NCBI GenBank assembly: GCA_025928375.1
Contig: JAICJP010000003.1
Coordinates: forward strand, 1-42,330
Length of the DNA stretch: 42,330 nucleotides
Reading direction: 5' to 3'
From: Candidatus Sulfotelmatobacter sp.
Lineage (GTDB): Bacteria > Acidobacteriota > Terriglobia > Terriglobales > Acidobacteriaceae
In this document: one piece after another, positions 16,745 through 24,457 of the stretch
How the letters are laid out: every line of letters starts with the position of its first letter
Numbering within the stretch: position 1 is the stretch's first letter
The notes under the pieces: model-generated
Databases searched by the model: none
The model's input: the letters and a program-made list of their open reading frames with translations, nothing else
What the model was told of the DNA's origin: nothing
Made by a program: the position numbers and the translations under genes

Positions 16745-17611
16745 TCAGTGTACCAGTCGCAGGGTCCGGTTCCAGCGGGTGTTCTGGAACAGATGAGTCA
16801 ACGCATATGCAAAGCGGTACGCCTTGCCGGATGGAACGTCTTGATCGAGGGTCTTTACCGACCAATAAATCAGCAACGGCTGTCCAATGATATTTTCACG
16901 CGGAACAAATCCCCAGTACCGGCTGTCCTGGCTGTCATCCCGATTGTCGCCCATGACGAAATAGTTGCCTTGGGGAATGATCAATTCGCCATCCTCGACC
17001 AGTTTGCGCATTTCCAGCCACCACTTACCCTCCATGCCGTAGATGATGGGCATATCGGTGCGCGGGAAATTGTCGCGAAACAGGTTGCTGGGCGGCTCCA
17101 GGAAGCGGACGTAAGGCTCAGTCAGGGGTTTTCCGTTGATGTAGACGGTCTTGTTGACCATGCGCAAGCGGTCGCCGGGGACGCCGATCACGCGCTTGAC
17201 GAAATGCTGCTTGGGGTCCACGGGATAATGAAACACGATCACATCTCCGCGAGAGATCTTCTGATAAGGCATGATGTGATCCCCCAAGCCGTGCCCGCCG
17301 TAGCAAAGCTTGTTTACAAGAAGGTAGTCGCCGACCAGGAGAGTGTTTTCCATCGATTCGGAGGGAATCTGGAAAGCCTGCACCACGAAGGTGATGACAA
17401 AAATCGCAATGACGATGGTTCCGATAAGCGACTGCAAGGAGCTAACGATATCGGCGGCAAAGCTGGCATTGGGCTGAGGCTGAGGCGCAGCAGAGGCGGG
17501 CTCCTCGTGCGGCGACTCCTGTGGCGCGAAACCGGGGTCGGCGGTGGCAACGGCGATGGGAGGAGGCCCTGGCTGCCCCGCTGCGACGATGGGTGGGTTG
17601 GGAGAATCCAT
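16745..17611 (-). CDS. lepB: Signal peptidase I, first tandem copy
   Basis: This 288-residue signal peptidase I has a Pro/Ala-rich cytosolic N-terminal tail of about 70 residues and one membrane helix (LIGTIVIAIFVITFVVQAF). Catalytic Ser is in QIPSESMENTLLVGD, catalytic Lys in HFVKRVIGVPGDRL, and box E is the standard MGDNRDDSQDSRYWGF. It starts 5 nt after the rnc stop and its stop lies 5 nt before the second lepB, so rnc-lepB-lepB is one transcript by spacing. Of the two copies this one matches the family consensus better and is the likelier general signal peptidase. Confidence 0.94.
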   Translation of the reverse strand: MDSPNPPIVAAGQPGPPPIAVATADPGFAPQESPHEEPASAAPQPQPNASFAADIVSSLQSLIGTIVIAIFVITFVVQAFQIPSESMENTLLVGDYLLVNKLCYGGHGLGDHIMPYQKISRGDVIVFHYPVDPKQHFVKRVIGVPGDRLRMVNKTVYINGKPLTEPYVRFLEPPSNLFRDNFPRTDMPIIYGMEGKWWLEMRKLVEDGELIIPQGNYFVMGDNRDDSQDSRYWGFVPRENIIGQPLLIYWSVKTLDQDVPSGKAYRFAYALTHLFQNTRWNRTLRLVH

Positions 17612-17616
17612 GAACT

Positions 17617-18417
17617 CTACTTATCTGATGTGTGTGGTACGCGGGCCGCTGCTTTTCCTTCGCCCGATTTCGGTCTCGATGCCAGGAACGTTAGCACCTG
17701 TCGTGCTGCATCCTGCTCCGCGGTCTTCTTGGTTGATCCATTGGCGCGGCCTATAAAACTTCCATCCTTATCTTTTCCGTGTAGACGGGCCTCCACGGTG
17801 AATGTTTTGTTGTGCTCCGGGCCGGCCTCCTCCACCAACACGTAAGCCGGTTGCGGAAGCCCGAGACTCTGTACTGCTTCTTGCAGGGCAGATTTGAAGT
17901 CGGTGATGGGGAGCGTGCCGCCGCCCTGCTCCATGCGCTCCAACTCCGGCGCGATCACATTGCGCAGCACAAATTCGCGGGCTACTTCCAACCCGCCGTC
18001 AAGATAGATAGCCGCCAGGATCGCTTCCAGGGCATCCACCAGCAGTGCCGTTTTGCCACGACCGCCACTCTTTTCCTCTCCCCGTCCTAGCCGCAGGTAG
18101 TGCCCCAATTCCAGCTGTTGTGCTACCTGGATGAGATGCCTTTCACTGACCAGATGTGCCCGCAACTTGGAAAGCTCGCCTTCACGAAACTGGGGAAAAC
18201 GCTGAAACAACTCCTCGCTCGTAACCAGCGCGAGCACGGCATCGCCCAAAAACTCGAGCTGCTCGTTGTCGCGTACTTTATATTTGCTCTCGCCCGCAGA
18301 TTGCGCTTCTTGCTCCCGGGCCTGCGAGCTATGCGTGACCGCCTGCTCAATGACGGCGCGGCGGCGAAAGTGATAGCCCAATCCCAATTCCAAAGCTGTT
18401 ATTTCCCGTTCCTTCAT
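17617..18417 (-). CDS. rnc: Ribonuclease III
   Basis: This 266-residue double-strand-specific endoribonuclease is involved in rRNA maturation and mRNA processing. The catalytic signature NEQLEFLGDAVLAL is complete, with a second acidic cluster at LLVDALEAILAAIYLDGG. The C-terminal dsRNA-binding domain runs from TDFKSALQEAVQSLG to GSTKKTAEQDAARQVL. The ATG is preceded by eight T residues and no Shine-Dalgarno sequence, which is unusual; a hairpin (18444-18465) lies 27 nt upstream. rnc adjacent to lepB is a widespread gene order. Confidence 0.95.
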   Translation of the reverse strand: MKEREITALELGLGYHFRRRAVIEQAVTHSSQAREQEAQSAGESKYKVRDNEQLEFLGDAVLALVTSEELFQRFPQFREGELSKLRAHLVSERHLIQVAQQLELGHYLRLGRGEEKSGGRGKTALLVDALEAILAAIYLDGGLEVAREFVLRNVIAPELERMEQGGGTLPITDFKSALQEAVQSLGLPQPAYVLVEEAGPEHNKTFTVEARLHGKDKDGSFIGRANGSTKKTAEQDAARQVLTFLASRPKSGEGKAAARVPHTSDK

Positions 18418-18443
18418 AAAAAAAACAGTGAAGTTATGCTAGC

Positions 18444-18465
18444 GGACAGCCGTCTCGGCTGTTCC
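18444..18465. repeat. Hairpin between TPR gene and rnc
   Basis: ACAGCCG, TCT loop, CGGCTGT forms a perfect 7-bp stem with partly paired GG/CC flanks. It lies 27 nt upstream of the rnc start on the rnc strand and is one of the GGACAGCC-type repeats. On the minus strand the eight-T run just before the rnc ATG follows about 20 nt after the stem, too far for a standard terminator. Confidence 0.45.
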
Positions 18466-18514
18466 GGCGAGCACAGTTCGCCTGAGAAGCGGAGAGTAGC
18501 GTTTTTGCGGAGAG

Positions 18515-19360
18515 CTAATTTTTCTGTGGTGCCGCACTCTGCCCGGGGGCCGATCCGCTGCTCAGCTTGGTGAGCCGATCCTGCTCCGAAAGCGCCGCTT
18601 TGGCCGCGGGCGAATCTGGCTGGTTCTTTGTGAGATCCACCGCTTGATTAGCGTACTTCAACGCGTCGGGATACTTGCTTTGCATATCGAGCGCGATGGC
18701 CAGCCGCAACACCGCCACCGGGTCTACCTGCTCGGGAAATGCCTCGATCGACTTACGCAGGTTAGTCTCCGCCTCCGCATAATTCTTGGCGTTGGAGGCG
18801 AGCGTGCCCAGAATCGCATACGCCTCGGAGCGGACGAAGCGCTTGAACTGATCGATCTTCTCGGGGGGGAAGCCCGCGGTGGGCACGTCGCTGTCGACGG
18901 TCACCAGAGCGCGCTCCGCATCTTTCTTGGCCTCGGCTATTTTTTGATCGCGGTCCAGGTCGGTATCCCGCGTCTTCTCCGCCAAGACTTGCGAAGCCGT
19001 GACCAGCGCCTCGGGATCATCCGGATCGATCGCCAGCGCCTTCTGCGCCATCTCCAGCATCTTGTCCGCATTCGCCTGATACTTCTGCATGGCTGACTTG
19101 TAGAGCACCACGCGCAATTCGCTATCCGGAAACTTCGCCGAAAAATCCTGCGCCGCTTTTTCCGCGGCGGCCGGATCGGTCAGTTGGATGGCGGTCTTGT
19201 AGGCATCAAACTCCGGCTGAGTCTTAGCCGCCGGGGCTCGCTTGCCCGGCGCTGCTGGTGCTCCCTGAGCGCTTGGGGCACTTTGGCTTGCGGGTTTGTC
19301 CTGCGCCCAGGCGCCCGCGGATATCCCCAGCACTGCGATCACGATCGCTGCTCGCTTCAT
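18515..19360 (-). CDS. Secreted tetratricopeptide-repeat protein
   Basis: This 281-residue protein begins at ATG 19360, preceded by AGGAGAGCT; the track start at 19399 adds 13 residues ahead of a clear signal peptide (MKRAAIVIAVLGISAGAWAQ). A low-complexity Ala/Pro/Gln stretch follows, then helical repeats of TPR type: ADKMLEMAQKALAIDPDDPEAL, AEAETNLRKSIEAFPEQVDPV and YPDALKYANQAVDL. TPRs serve as protein-binding scaffolds; the location is probably periplasmic. It sits between a larger TPR protein and rnc on the same strand. No specific partner can be named. Confidence 0.8.
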   Translation of the reverse strand: MKRAAIVIAVLGISAGAWAQDKPASQSAPSAQGAPAAPGKRAPAAKTQPEFDAYKTAIQLTDPAAAEKAAQDFSAKFPDSELRVVLYKSAMQKYQANADKMLEMAQKALAIDPDDPEALVTASQVLAEKTRDTDLDRDQKIAEAKKDAERALVTVDSDVPTAGFPPEKIDQFKRFVRSEAYAILGTLASNAKNYAEAETNLRKSIEAFPEQVDPVAVLRLAIALDMQSKYPDALKYANQAVDLTKNQPDSPAAKAALSEQDRLTKLSSGSAPGQSAAPQKN

Positions 19361-19451
19361 AGCTCTCCTCGACAACGTCCTGAATTCCGGAAATTGCATT
19401 CTATCGCAGGCAATGGCAGACTCCGCAGCTTTTGCTTCGGTGTAACAACAC

Positions 19452-21005
19452 TTACTGCGGTTTCACCGGAGGTTCGTAAGCCTGTTGCAATCCTCGCTCG
19501 GCTGCGGCCTTGACTTCGGGCAAATCGGCGCCCACGGTCAGAGCGGCGCGATATTCGTTCAACGCCGCGTCGCGCTGCTCTTTCATATCCATGATTCTGC
19601 CCAAATATACATGCGACCAGGCCAGAACTTTGGGGTCCCGGGTGGCTTGGATCGCTTTCTGGAAATTTTCTGCGGCACCCTCCCGGTTTTTGTTCGCCAC
19701 GGCAACCTGTGCCAGGATGAACAGCGCACGTCCCTCATCGCCGATCTTGCGATCCAGTGCCTGTTGCGCGAGTTCCTGTGCTCCCTTGGCATCGCCCGCA
19801 GCCAACCGCTTCTCCGCGGTGACCAGCATTCGCCGGTCTTCCATGCGGGAAAGCTGGACCAGTTCGGGTTCCGAGCTACGCACGAATTGGACTTCGCTGG
19901 CGGCCTTCTCCTGCTGCCTGACGTCGATGGCGCCGACAATGTCGGAGTACGCAGTACGCAATCCCGACGGGTCTTTTTCGAAGTTCAGCAGCGCAGCATA
20001 GAAGTACCTGGTCAGGATATATCCCTGCCTGACCGCATCGTCGACCGCCTGCAGGCGCATAGGCTCGGCCGTTTGCTTGTTTCCCGTCATGCGAATCTCT
20101 ATGGCCCGTACCAGGCATTCGGTGACCAGGAGCCCAATGTCCGTTTTGAAGTTCTCATCCAGCGGCGCACGTTTGACCGATTGCAGCAGCGGATCGAGCC
20201 GTTTGACCGCGCTGAAGTGTTTTTCGGCCATGGGATCGAGCAGGTAGTGAAGATAAGTATGCCGAATTTGGGGCAGTTTCAGCGGGTCCGGCACGCCGGG
20301 GTCGGGAGAAGGAAAAACTACAATGTAATAGTCGTTGCCGTAATTGCGAGCGTTGGTTTCACTGGGGTCGCCGAGGAAATCCAAATAGACGGTGAACGTC
20401 TTGCCCAGGTAGCCGCCCGACTGCAGCCGAAGGTAGATGTCGGTATCAAAGACCATCTTGGCCAGTGGCTCGTGATATCGATTCACCAGCGCGGTGTAGT
20501 TGGCGCGGTGACGTTCCCAGATTTCATGCAGTTGCGCTTTTTCGTAAAAGCGCTCCAGCAAAGCACCAAATCCCACGATGGGCACGGCATCTGGAGGCAG
20601 TTCGTCCTCTTTGACGCGAGGCAGGAAGTGCGGAGGCCCCTGCAGATAAAGGGCTAGGGAGATGAACTGAGAAAGATCATGACGCGGGTCTTTACCGCGG
20701 TGCGCGACATACCAGTCGCACATTGCCTTGAGCGCCCCTTGTGCTTCTTCGGAGTCGCGCAGGTTCCGCTGCACCTCGGCGCGTATGTTGAGACGCTGCG
20801 CATCGGACCCGTTCAAATTCGCGTCGTAGCCACAAGCGTTCATGGCGGTGAGCACCGAGAACAGGGTTTCGCTCGTGTCCAAGGTAATGGGAGTGTTCTG
20901 CGCGGCGCAGAAAGGCGCCAGCAGGCCGAGAAAAGCCACAATGATGCAAGCTCGCAAGCCAGAAACCAGGAAACGACTCAGGAATTCCTCCCGCAGGATG
21001 ACCAC
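19452..21005 (-). CDS. Secreted TPR-containing protein, function unknown
   Basis: This 517-residue protein has an N-terminal signal peptide (LRACIIVAFLGLLAPFCAAQ). The middle part (roughly 50-330) does not match a family I recognise; it contains FLPRVKEDELPPDA and YHEPLAKMVFDTDIYLRLQSGGYLGKTF. The C-terminal ~150 residues are TPR-like: AEKRLAAGDAKGAQELAQQAL, NKNREGAAENFQKAI and AWSHVYLGRIMDMKEQRDAALNEYRAAL. The track start is a GTG without a good SD; a promoter at 21044-21072 fits this start. An in-frame GTG within the signal peptide is less likely. It is the first gene of the rnc/lepB strand run. Confidence 0.75.
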   Translation of the reverse strand: MVILREEFLSRFLVSGLRACIIVAFLGLLAPFCAAQNTPITLDTSETLFSVLTAMNACGYDANLNGSDAQRLNIRAEVQRNLRDSEEAQGALKAMCDWYVAHRGKDPRHDLSQFISLALYLQGPPHFLPRVKEDELPPDAVPIVGFGALLERFYEKAQLHEIWERHRANYTALVNRYHEPLAKMVFDTDIYLRLQSGGYLGKTFTVYLDFLGDPSETNARNYGNDYYIVVFPSPDPGVPDPLKLPQIRHTYLHYLLDPMAEKHFSAVKRLDPLLQSVKRAPLDENFKTDIGLLVTECLVRAIEIRMTGNKQTAEPMRLQAVDDAVRQGYILTRYFYAALLNFEKDPSGLRTAYSDIVGAIDVRQQEKAASEVQFVRSSEPELVQLSRMEDRRMLVTAEKRLAAGDAKGAQELAQQALDRKIGDEGRALFILAQVAVANKNREGAAENFQKAIQATRDPKVLAWSHVYLGRIMDMKEQRDAALNEYRAALTVGADLPEVKAAAERGLQQAYEPPVKPQ

Positions 21006-21043
21006 CCGACCGGCCGATCCAACAATAGGCGGAGAACATTTTA

Positions 21044-21072
21044 AGTTTAAGGGCTTGTGCGCAGAGGGTCAA
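21044..21072 (-). promoter_or_regulatory. Sigma70-type promoter of the TPR/rnc/lepB run
   Basis: On the minus strand TTGACC (-35, 21067-21072) and TAAACT (-10, 21044-21049) are separated by exactly 17 nt. Predicted transcription starts near 21037, about 30 nt before the GTG start of the TPR gene at 21005. Confidence 0.6.
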
Positions 21073-21129
21073 ACTGCGGAGGCCTCAACGCCGCTACCGT
21101 TCGTGATAAATTCTGGCTGACTGGCTTGT

Positions 21130-22224
21130 ATGCCGTTTTCTGATTTCCATGGCAATGGCGAGACCGTGCACCGCTTGCGCGAGATGCTGGCGCGCGATCA
21201 TTTTCCCCATGCCGTAGTCATCGCGGGAAGTCACGGGTGTGGCAAATACACTCTGGCACTGATGCTGGCGCGGGCGATGAACTGCCTGAATCCTCCGCCC
21301 AGCGATGGACTCCCCGACTTCTGCGGTAGATGCGCGAACTGCACGCGCATCGAGCAGGCTTGCGATCTCCAAACTCGCTTTACCGAGGCGGTCGAGGCGC
21401 GCGAGAACCTGCGCGAGACCGACAAGAAAGAAACCCGCATCTTCGTGCAGACGCATCCTGATGTGCTGGTGATTCCACCCGATCCGCCGCAGATGATGGT
21501 CAAGGTGGACCAGGTGCGGCGCGTCATTGAGACCATCTATTACCGCCCGGGGGAGGGCAGCGAACGGGTTTATATCTTCACCGATTCTGCGTTCATGAAA
21601 GAGGCGGCAAACTCGCTGCTTAAAGTGCTGGAGGAGCCTCCGGAATTCGCCACCATTTTTCTGCTGACCGAGAATGCAGGGGAGTTGCTGCCGACGATCC
21701 GTTCGCGCTCCATGGTGTTTACCTTGTGCGCGCTCGCGACGGACGAGATTGAGAAGGATCTGGCGAAGCACCGACCGGAGTGGAAACCGGCGCAAGTGGC
21801 GCTGGTAGCTCGACTGAGCGAGGGAGCGGTGGGTCGCGCGCGCAGCTTCGATCTCGAAGCCTATACTGCCGCGCGCGACCACGCGCTGGCGATTTTGAAA
21901 TCGGCTCTGCGGGGCGGCGATCATACCGAACTGTTCAAGATTACCGAGTCTTACCGTCCTGGCGCTGAAGGGCGGGAGAAAATCGAGGCGCTCATTCGCA
22001 CGCTCTATTCGCTATTGCGCGACCTAGTGTTCATCGAGTCGGGTGCGCCGGAGTTGATCCGGAATACGGACATTGGCTCGGAATTAAAGCGATTAGCCGA
22101 GTCGGCAGATTTTGAGTGGATCACGTCAGCCTCCGACCGATTGGCAGAGGTGGAACGCGGCATGCGCCGGAACCTGCTGCGCTCGTTGTCTCTAGACGCC
22201 TTCGCCGCGGCGCTGGAAAAGTAG
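21130..22224 (+). CDS. holB: DNA polymerase III delta' subunit
   Basis: This 364-residue AAA+ clamp-loader subunit has the delta' pattern: HAVVIAGSHGCGKYTLALMLARAMNC (P-loop), a zinc module CGRCANCTRIEQACD, the Walker-B region FTDSAFMKEAANSLLKVLEEPPEFATIFLLT, and the arginine-finger region PTIRSRSMVFTL, where the usual SRC reads SRS. The protein is part of the replisome clamp loader that places the beta clamp on DNA. It is divergent from the TPR operon and not beside tmk, its common neighbour. The start ATG 21130 gives the expected distance to the P-loop. Confidence 0.9.
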   Translation: MPFSDFHGNGETVHRLREMLARDHFPHAVVIAGSHGCGKYTLALMLARAMNCLNPPPSDGLPDFCGRCANCTRIEQACDLQTRFTEAVEARENLRETDKKETRIFVQTHPDVLVIPPDPPQMMVKVDQVRRVIETIYYRPGEGSERVYIFTDSAFMKEAANSLLKVLEEPPEFATIFLLTENAGELLPTIRSRSMVFTLCALATDEIEKDLAKHRPEWKPAQVALVARLSEGAVGRARSFDLEAYTAARDHALAILKSALRGGDHTELFKITESYRPGAEGREKIEALIRTLYSLLRDLVFIESGAPELIRNTDIGSELKRLAESADFEWITSASDRLAEVERGMRRNLLRSLSLDAFAAALEK

Positions 22225-22235
22225 CGGCAGTAAGA

Positions 22236-22256
22236 GGGACAGCGGCTTCGGTGTCC
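22236..22256. repeat. Hairpin repeat after holB
   Basis: GGACA and TGTCC arms flank a GC-rich loop (GCGGCTTCGG) 12 nt after the holB stop. It belongs to the GGACAGCC-type hairpin set but with a shorter perfect stem. It has no T-tract. Confidence 0.35.
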
Positions 22257-22328
22257 AACCCGGCGGGGTTCAGCAGCGCAAGAAATGCTACCCGAGGTCC
22301 ATAGTATTAAGGCTGCCGGAAGTAACTA

Positions 22329-22345
22329 CCGCCAGTAGCTGGCGG
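22329..22345. repeat. Perfect hairpin in leader of 22378 gene
   Basis: CCGCCAG-TAG-CTGGCGG is a 7-bp perfect stem with a 3-nt loop, 32 nt before the ATG of the L7/L12-tailed membrane protein. It could be a leader RNA hairpin or an operator; no T-tract follows. Confidence 0.45.
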
Positions 22346-22377
22346 CAAGTAAGATCTCCTCGTTCATTGGAACAGCT

Positions 22378-23223
22378 ATGCGCGTGCTGCGCCTTCAAGA
22401 GGTCGAGTTTCGCCGCAACGACCGGGTATTCCGTCACTCGCGTCTGCGCGCCTTGATCGCCTGGCTTGCTGGATTTGCCGGCAGCACGGACTGTTTCTTC
22501 GAGGCATACGCGCACAAATGGACGGTTGGCTACATCTTCGGCGCGCTTCTACTACTTTTCCTGCTTCTGAGTCTCAGGTTCGTGACGGCCCGCTTCCACC
22601 CCTCGAATTGGCTCGTTAGAATGAACGAAACAGGAATTTACGTGCATTATCGTTCTTATCTGAACTACGAGTTATCCCCGGATGATCCTTCGGTCGTATT
22701 CCTGTCGCTCGGGGAGATCGCATCAGCGCGCCTGATCAAAGAGCGGATCGAAACCCCCGATCCGGCAAGCCGCGGCACACAAACCCAATTTTTACATCAT
22801 GTTGAACTTCAGTTGTCCGGCGATACCGCGCCTCTCTCCGACGCGTTACAAGCTGAGCGCGGTGAATCGGCGCCCATGCAAAAGCACTGGTATGGCACCA
22901 GTTCTACTCTTTATCGGGACTATCCCGCCACACTGACCGCGCCCACGTTGCTTCGCATTCATTGGGACGTGGTGCCTCGCGCTGGCAAGTTCCTCGACCT
23001 TCTGCGTCCCTATACGATCATTGCTGAGACAGTTTCGGTGAAGCACGACTTCACGCAAATGAAGTCGCTGAGCCGTGAAGACCAACAGAAGCAACTCGGC
23101 GAACTGGCCGACCGCGGCCAGAACATCACCGCCGTGTACGCCGCGCGCAAGCTCTACGGCGGCAGCCTGGGCGAGGCCAAGCAAATGGTGGATTCCCTTA
23201 CGAAGAACAAGGTGACGCAGTAG
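22378..23223 (+). CDS. Membrane protein with ribosomal L7/L12-like C-terminal motif
   Basis: This 281-residue protein is of unknown function. A basic N-terminus is followed by two hydrophobic segments (ALIAWLAGFAG, and the stronger FGALLLLFLLLSLRF), then a hydrophilic domain with a PH-like look (NWLVRMNETGIYVHYRSYLNY, VVFLSLGEIASARLIKER). The last ~40 residues (LADRGQNITAVYAARKL, then GGSLGEAKQMVDSL) resemble the L7/L12 C-terminal helix-turn-helix, where the family has a pattern like GLKEAKDxV. No strong SD is visible. It follows holB by 153 nt, which includes a perfect hairpin (22329-22345). I can describe but not assign a role. Confidence 0.7.
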   Translation: MRVLRLQEVEFRRNDRVFRHSRLRALIAWLAGFAGSTDCFFEAYAHKWTVGYIFGALLLLFLLLSLRFVTARFHPSNWLVRMNETGIYVHYRSYLNYELSPDDPSVVFLSLGEIASARLIKERIETPDPASRGTQTQFLHHVELQLSGDTAPLSDALQAERGESAPMQKHWYGTSSTLYRDYPATLTAPTLLRIHWDVVPRAGKFLDLLRPYTIIAETVSVKHDFTQMKSLSREDQQKQLGELADRGQNITAVYAARKLYGGSLGEAKQMVDSLTKNKVTQ

Positions 23224-23255
23224 CGTTCTTCATCATCACCCTCATGCATTCTATT

Positions 23256-23280
23256 GAAGTAACCACACGGTGGTTACTTC
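23256..23280. repeat. Perfect 11-bp inverted repeat
   Basis: GAAGTAACCAC-ACG-GTGGTTACTTC has 11-bp perfect arms and a 3-nt centre. It lies 32 nt after the stop of the upstream membrane protein and about 100 nt before the -35 of the lytic transglycosylase promoter. It is not followed by a T-tract on either strand. It could be a Rho-assisted terminator, an mRNA 3' stabiliser or a regulator-binding palindrome. Confidence 0.6.
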
Positions 23281-23376
23281 CGACATTCGCGCCTCCGTCC
23301 ATCGAATGGCCTGATCCACTTGCCTTTCAATTACTTGCCTTGCATTACTCCGCTGGTTCTACACCCTTCGGAGAGA

Positions 23377-23405
23377 TTGTCCCGCCTTTCACCCCCGCCT
23401 ATAAT
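23377..23405 (+). promoter_or_regulatory. Sigma70-type promoter of the lytic transglycosylase gene
   Basis: TTGTCC (23377-23382) and TATAAT (23400-23405) are separated by 17 nt, a near-consensus promoter. Transcription would start near 23412, giving a leader of about 55 nt before ATG 23467. Confidence 0.65.
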
Positions 23406-23466
23406 CGTCCTACTCTGGCTGTTCAATTCTCCGTCAGGTTCCGGGTAGAACTCGGGAGGGCTTGGT

Positions 23467-24372
23467 ATGTCCAGAGCCTTCCAGAAAAGGTCGAAGTATT
23501 TGGAGAGACGCCCGGATATGCGAAAGCGCCTGCAACTCGCACTGATGCTGACGGTCGGAACGACAATCGCGACCTCCTTGCCACTTCCCAACGCCTGGGC
23601 CGCTGAGGCAGACAGCTCCGGCCATGGGATCACCGCCACCGAAGAGCATGGCCGCAAGATCTATGTAGACGAGGACGCTCCAGCGAAGCCGCGGGTCACA
23701 CCGGCTCCGCAGTCCAAGCGCTCTTCACTGGTCTTCTGGAGCAGCAAAGAGAGCCGCTGGAAACCGGTGCCTTCGGCAGGTGCGCCCTCGATGCTGGCCG
23801 CGCGTTCGGCCGCGAAAGAAGTCACTCAGTATTTTGGTCACGACTCGGCTTCATCGGCCAACGCGAAGATCATGGCCGCCAATGCTCGTGGTCATCAGGC
23901 CTCGCCGGACGAGATCGATAACGCGGTGGTGATGGCTGCCGCCCGCCACAATGTGGATGCGAATCTGGTGCGGGCAGTCATCAAAGTGGAGTCAAACTTC
24001 AACGCCAACGCGGTCTCGAATAAGGGAGCGATGGGACTGATGCAGCTCATGCCCAAGACGGCACGCAGCTTGAACGTAAAGAATCCCTTTGATCCTCAGC
24101 AGAACGTCGATGCCGGGGTACGGCACTTGAAGTATTTGCTGCAAAACTACGGCGGCGACGTAAATCTGACGCTCGCGGCTTACAACGCCGGAGAAGGCGC
24201 CGTGGCTCGAAGTGCAGGCATACCGCATTTTGCCGAAACCCAGAATTACGTCCGCAAGATCACCAACCTGTACAACGGGAGATTTGATCTGACCCCATCG
24301 GGCGGATCACGGGAACCCGTGCGGGTGCAACGAGATGCGCGCGGGGTTCTGTACATCAGCAACACGGACTAG
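23467..24372 (+). CDS. Lytic transglycosylase, SLT domain
   Basis: This 301-residue secreted peptidoglycan lytic transglycosylase has a signal peptide (RKRLQLALMLTVGTTIATSLPLPNAWA), a variable linker, and a C-terminal Slt/LtgE-type lysozyme-like domain at about 148-275. Catalytic Glu175 is in VIKVESNFNANAVS, followed by GAMGLMQLMPKTA and AAYNAGEGAV, the three classic SLT motifs. It cleaves the MurNAc-GlcNAc bond to form 1,6-anhydroMurNAc. ATG 23467 has GGGAGG upstream at good spacing; ATG 23518 (MRKRLQ) would give a shorter signal peptide and is a real alternative. A near-consensus promoter at 23377-23405 lies upstream, and a cell-wall amidase follows downstream. Confidence 0.9.
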   Translation: MSRAFQKRSKYLERRPDMRKRLQLALMLTVGTTIATSLPLPNAWAAEADSSGHGITATEEHGRKIYVDEDAPAKPRVTPAPQSKRSSLVFWSSKESRWKPVPSAGAPSMLAARSAAKEVTQYFGHDSASSANAKIMAANARGHQASPDEIDNAVVMAAARHNVDANLVRAVIKVESNFNANAVSNKGAMGLMQLMPKTARSLNVKNPFDPQQNVDAGVRHLKYLLQNYGGDVNLTLAAYNAGEGAVARSAGIPHFAETQNYVRKITNLYNGRFDLTPSGGSREPVRVQRDARGVLYISNTD

Positions 24373-24457
24373 AATCTAAGCATCTGTTTAAGAGTCTCTC
24401 AGGTATCACGGCAGTTCAACTGCAACGACGGATCAGGACAGTAACGGACCGGCGACT

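Noticed and set aside
19485-20657. 390-residue plus-strand ORF opposite the TPR gene
   Set aside because: It is an antisense shadow common in GC-rich genes. The minus-strand product has a signal peptide, TPR motifs and an upstream promoter.
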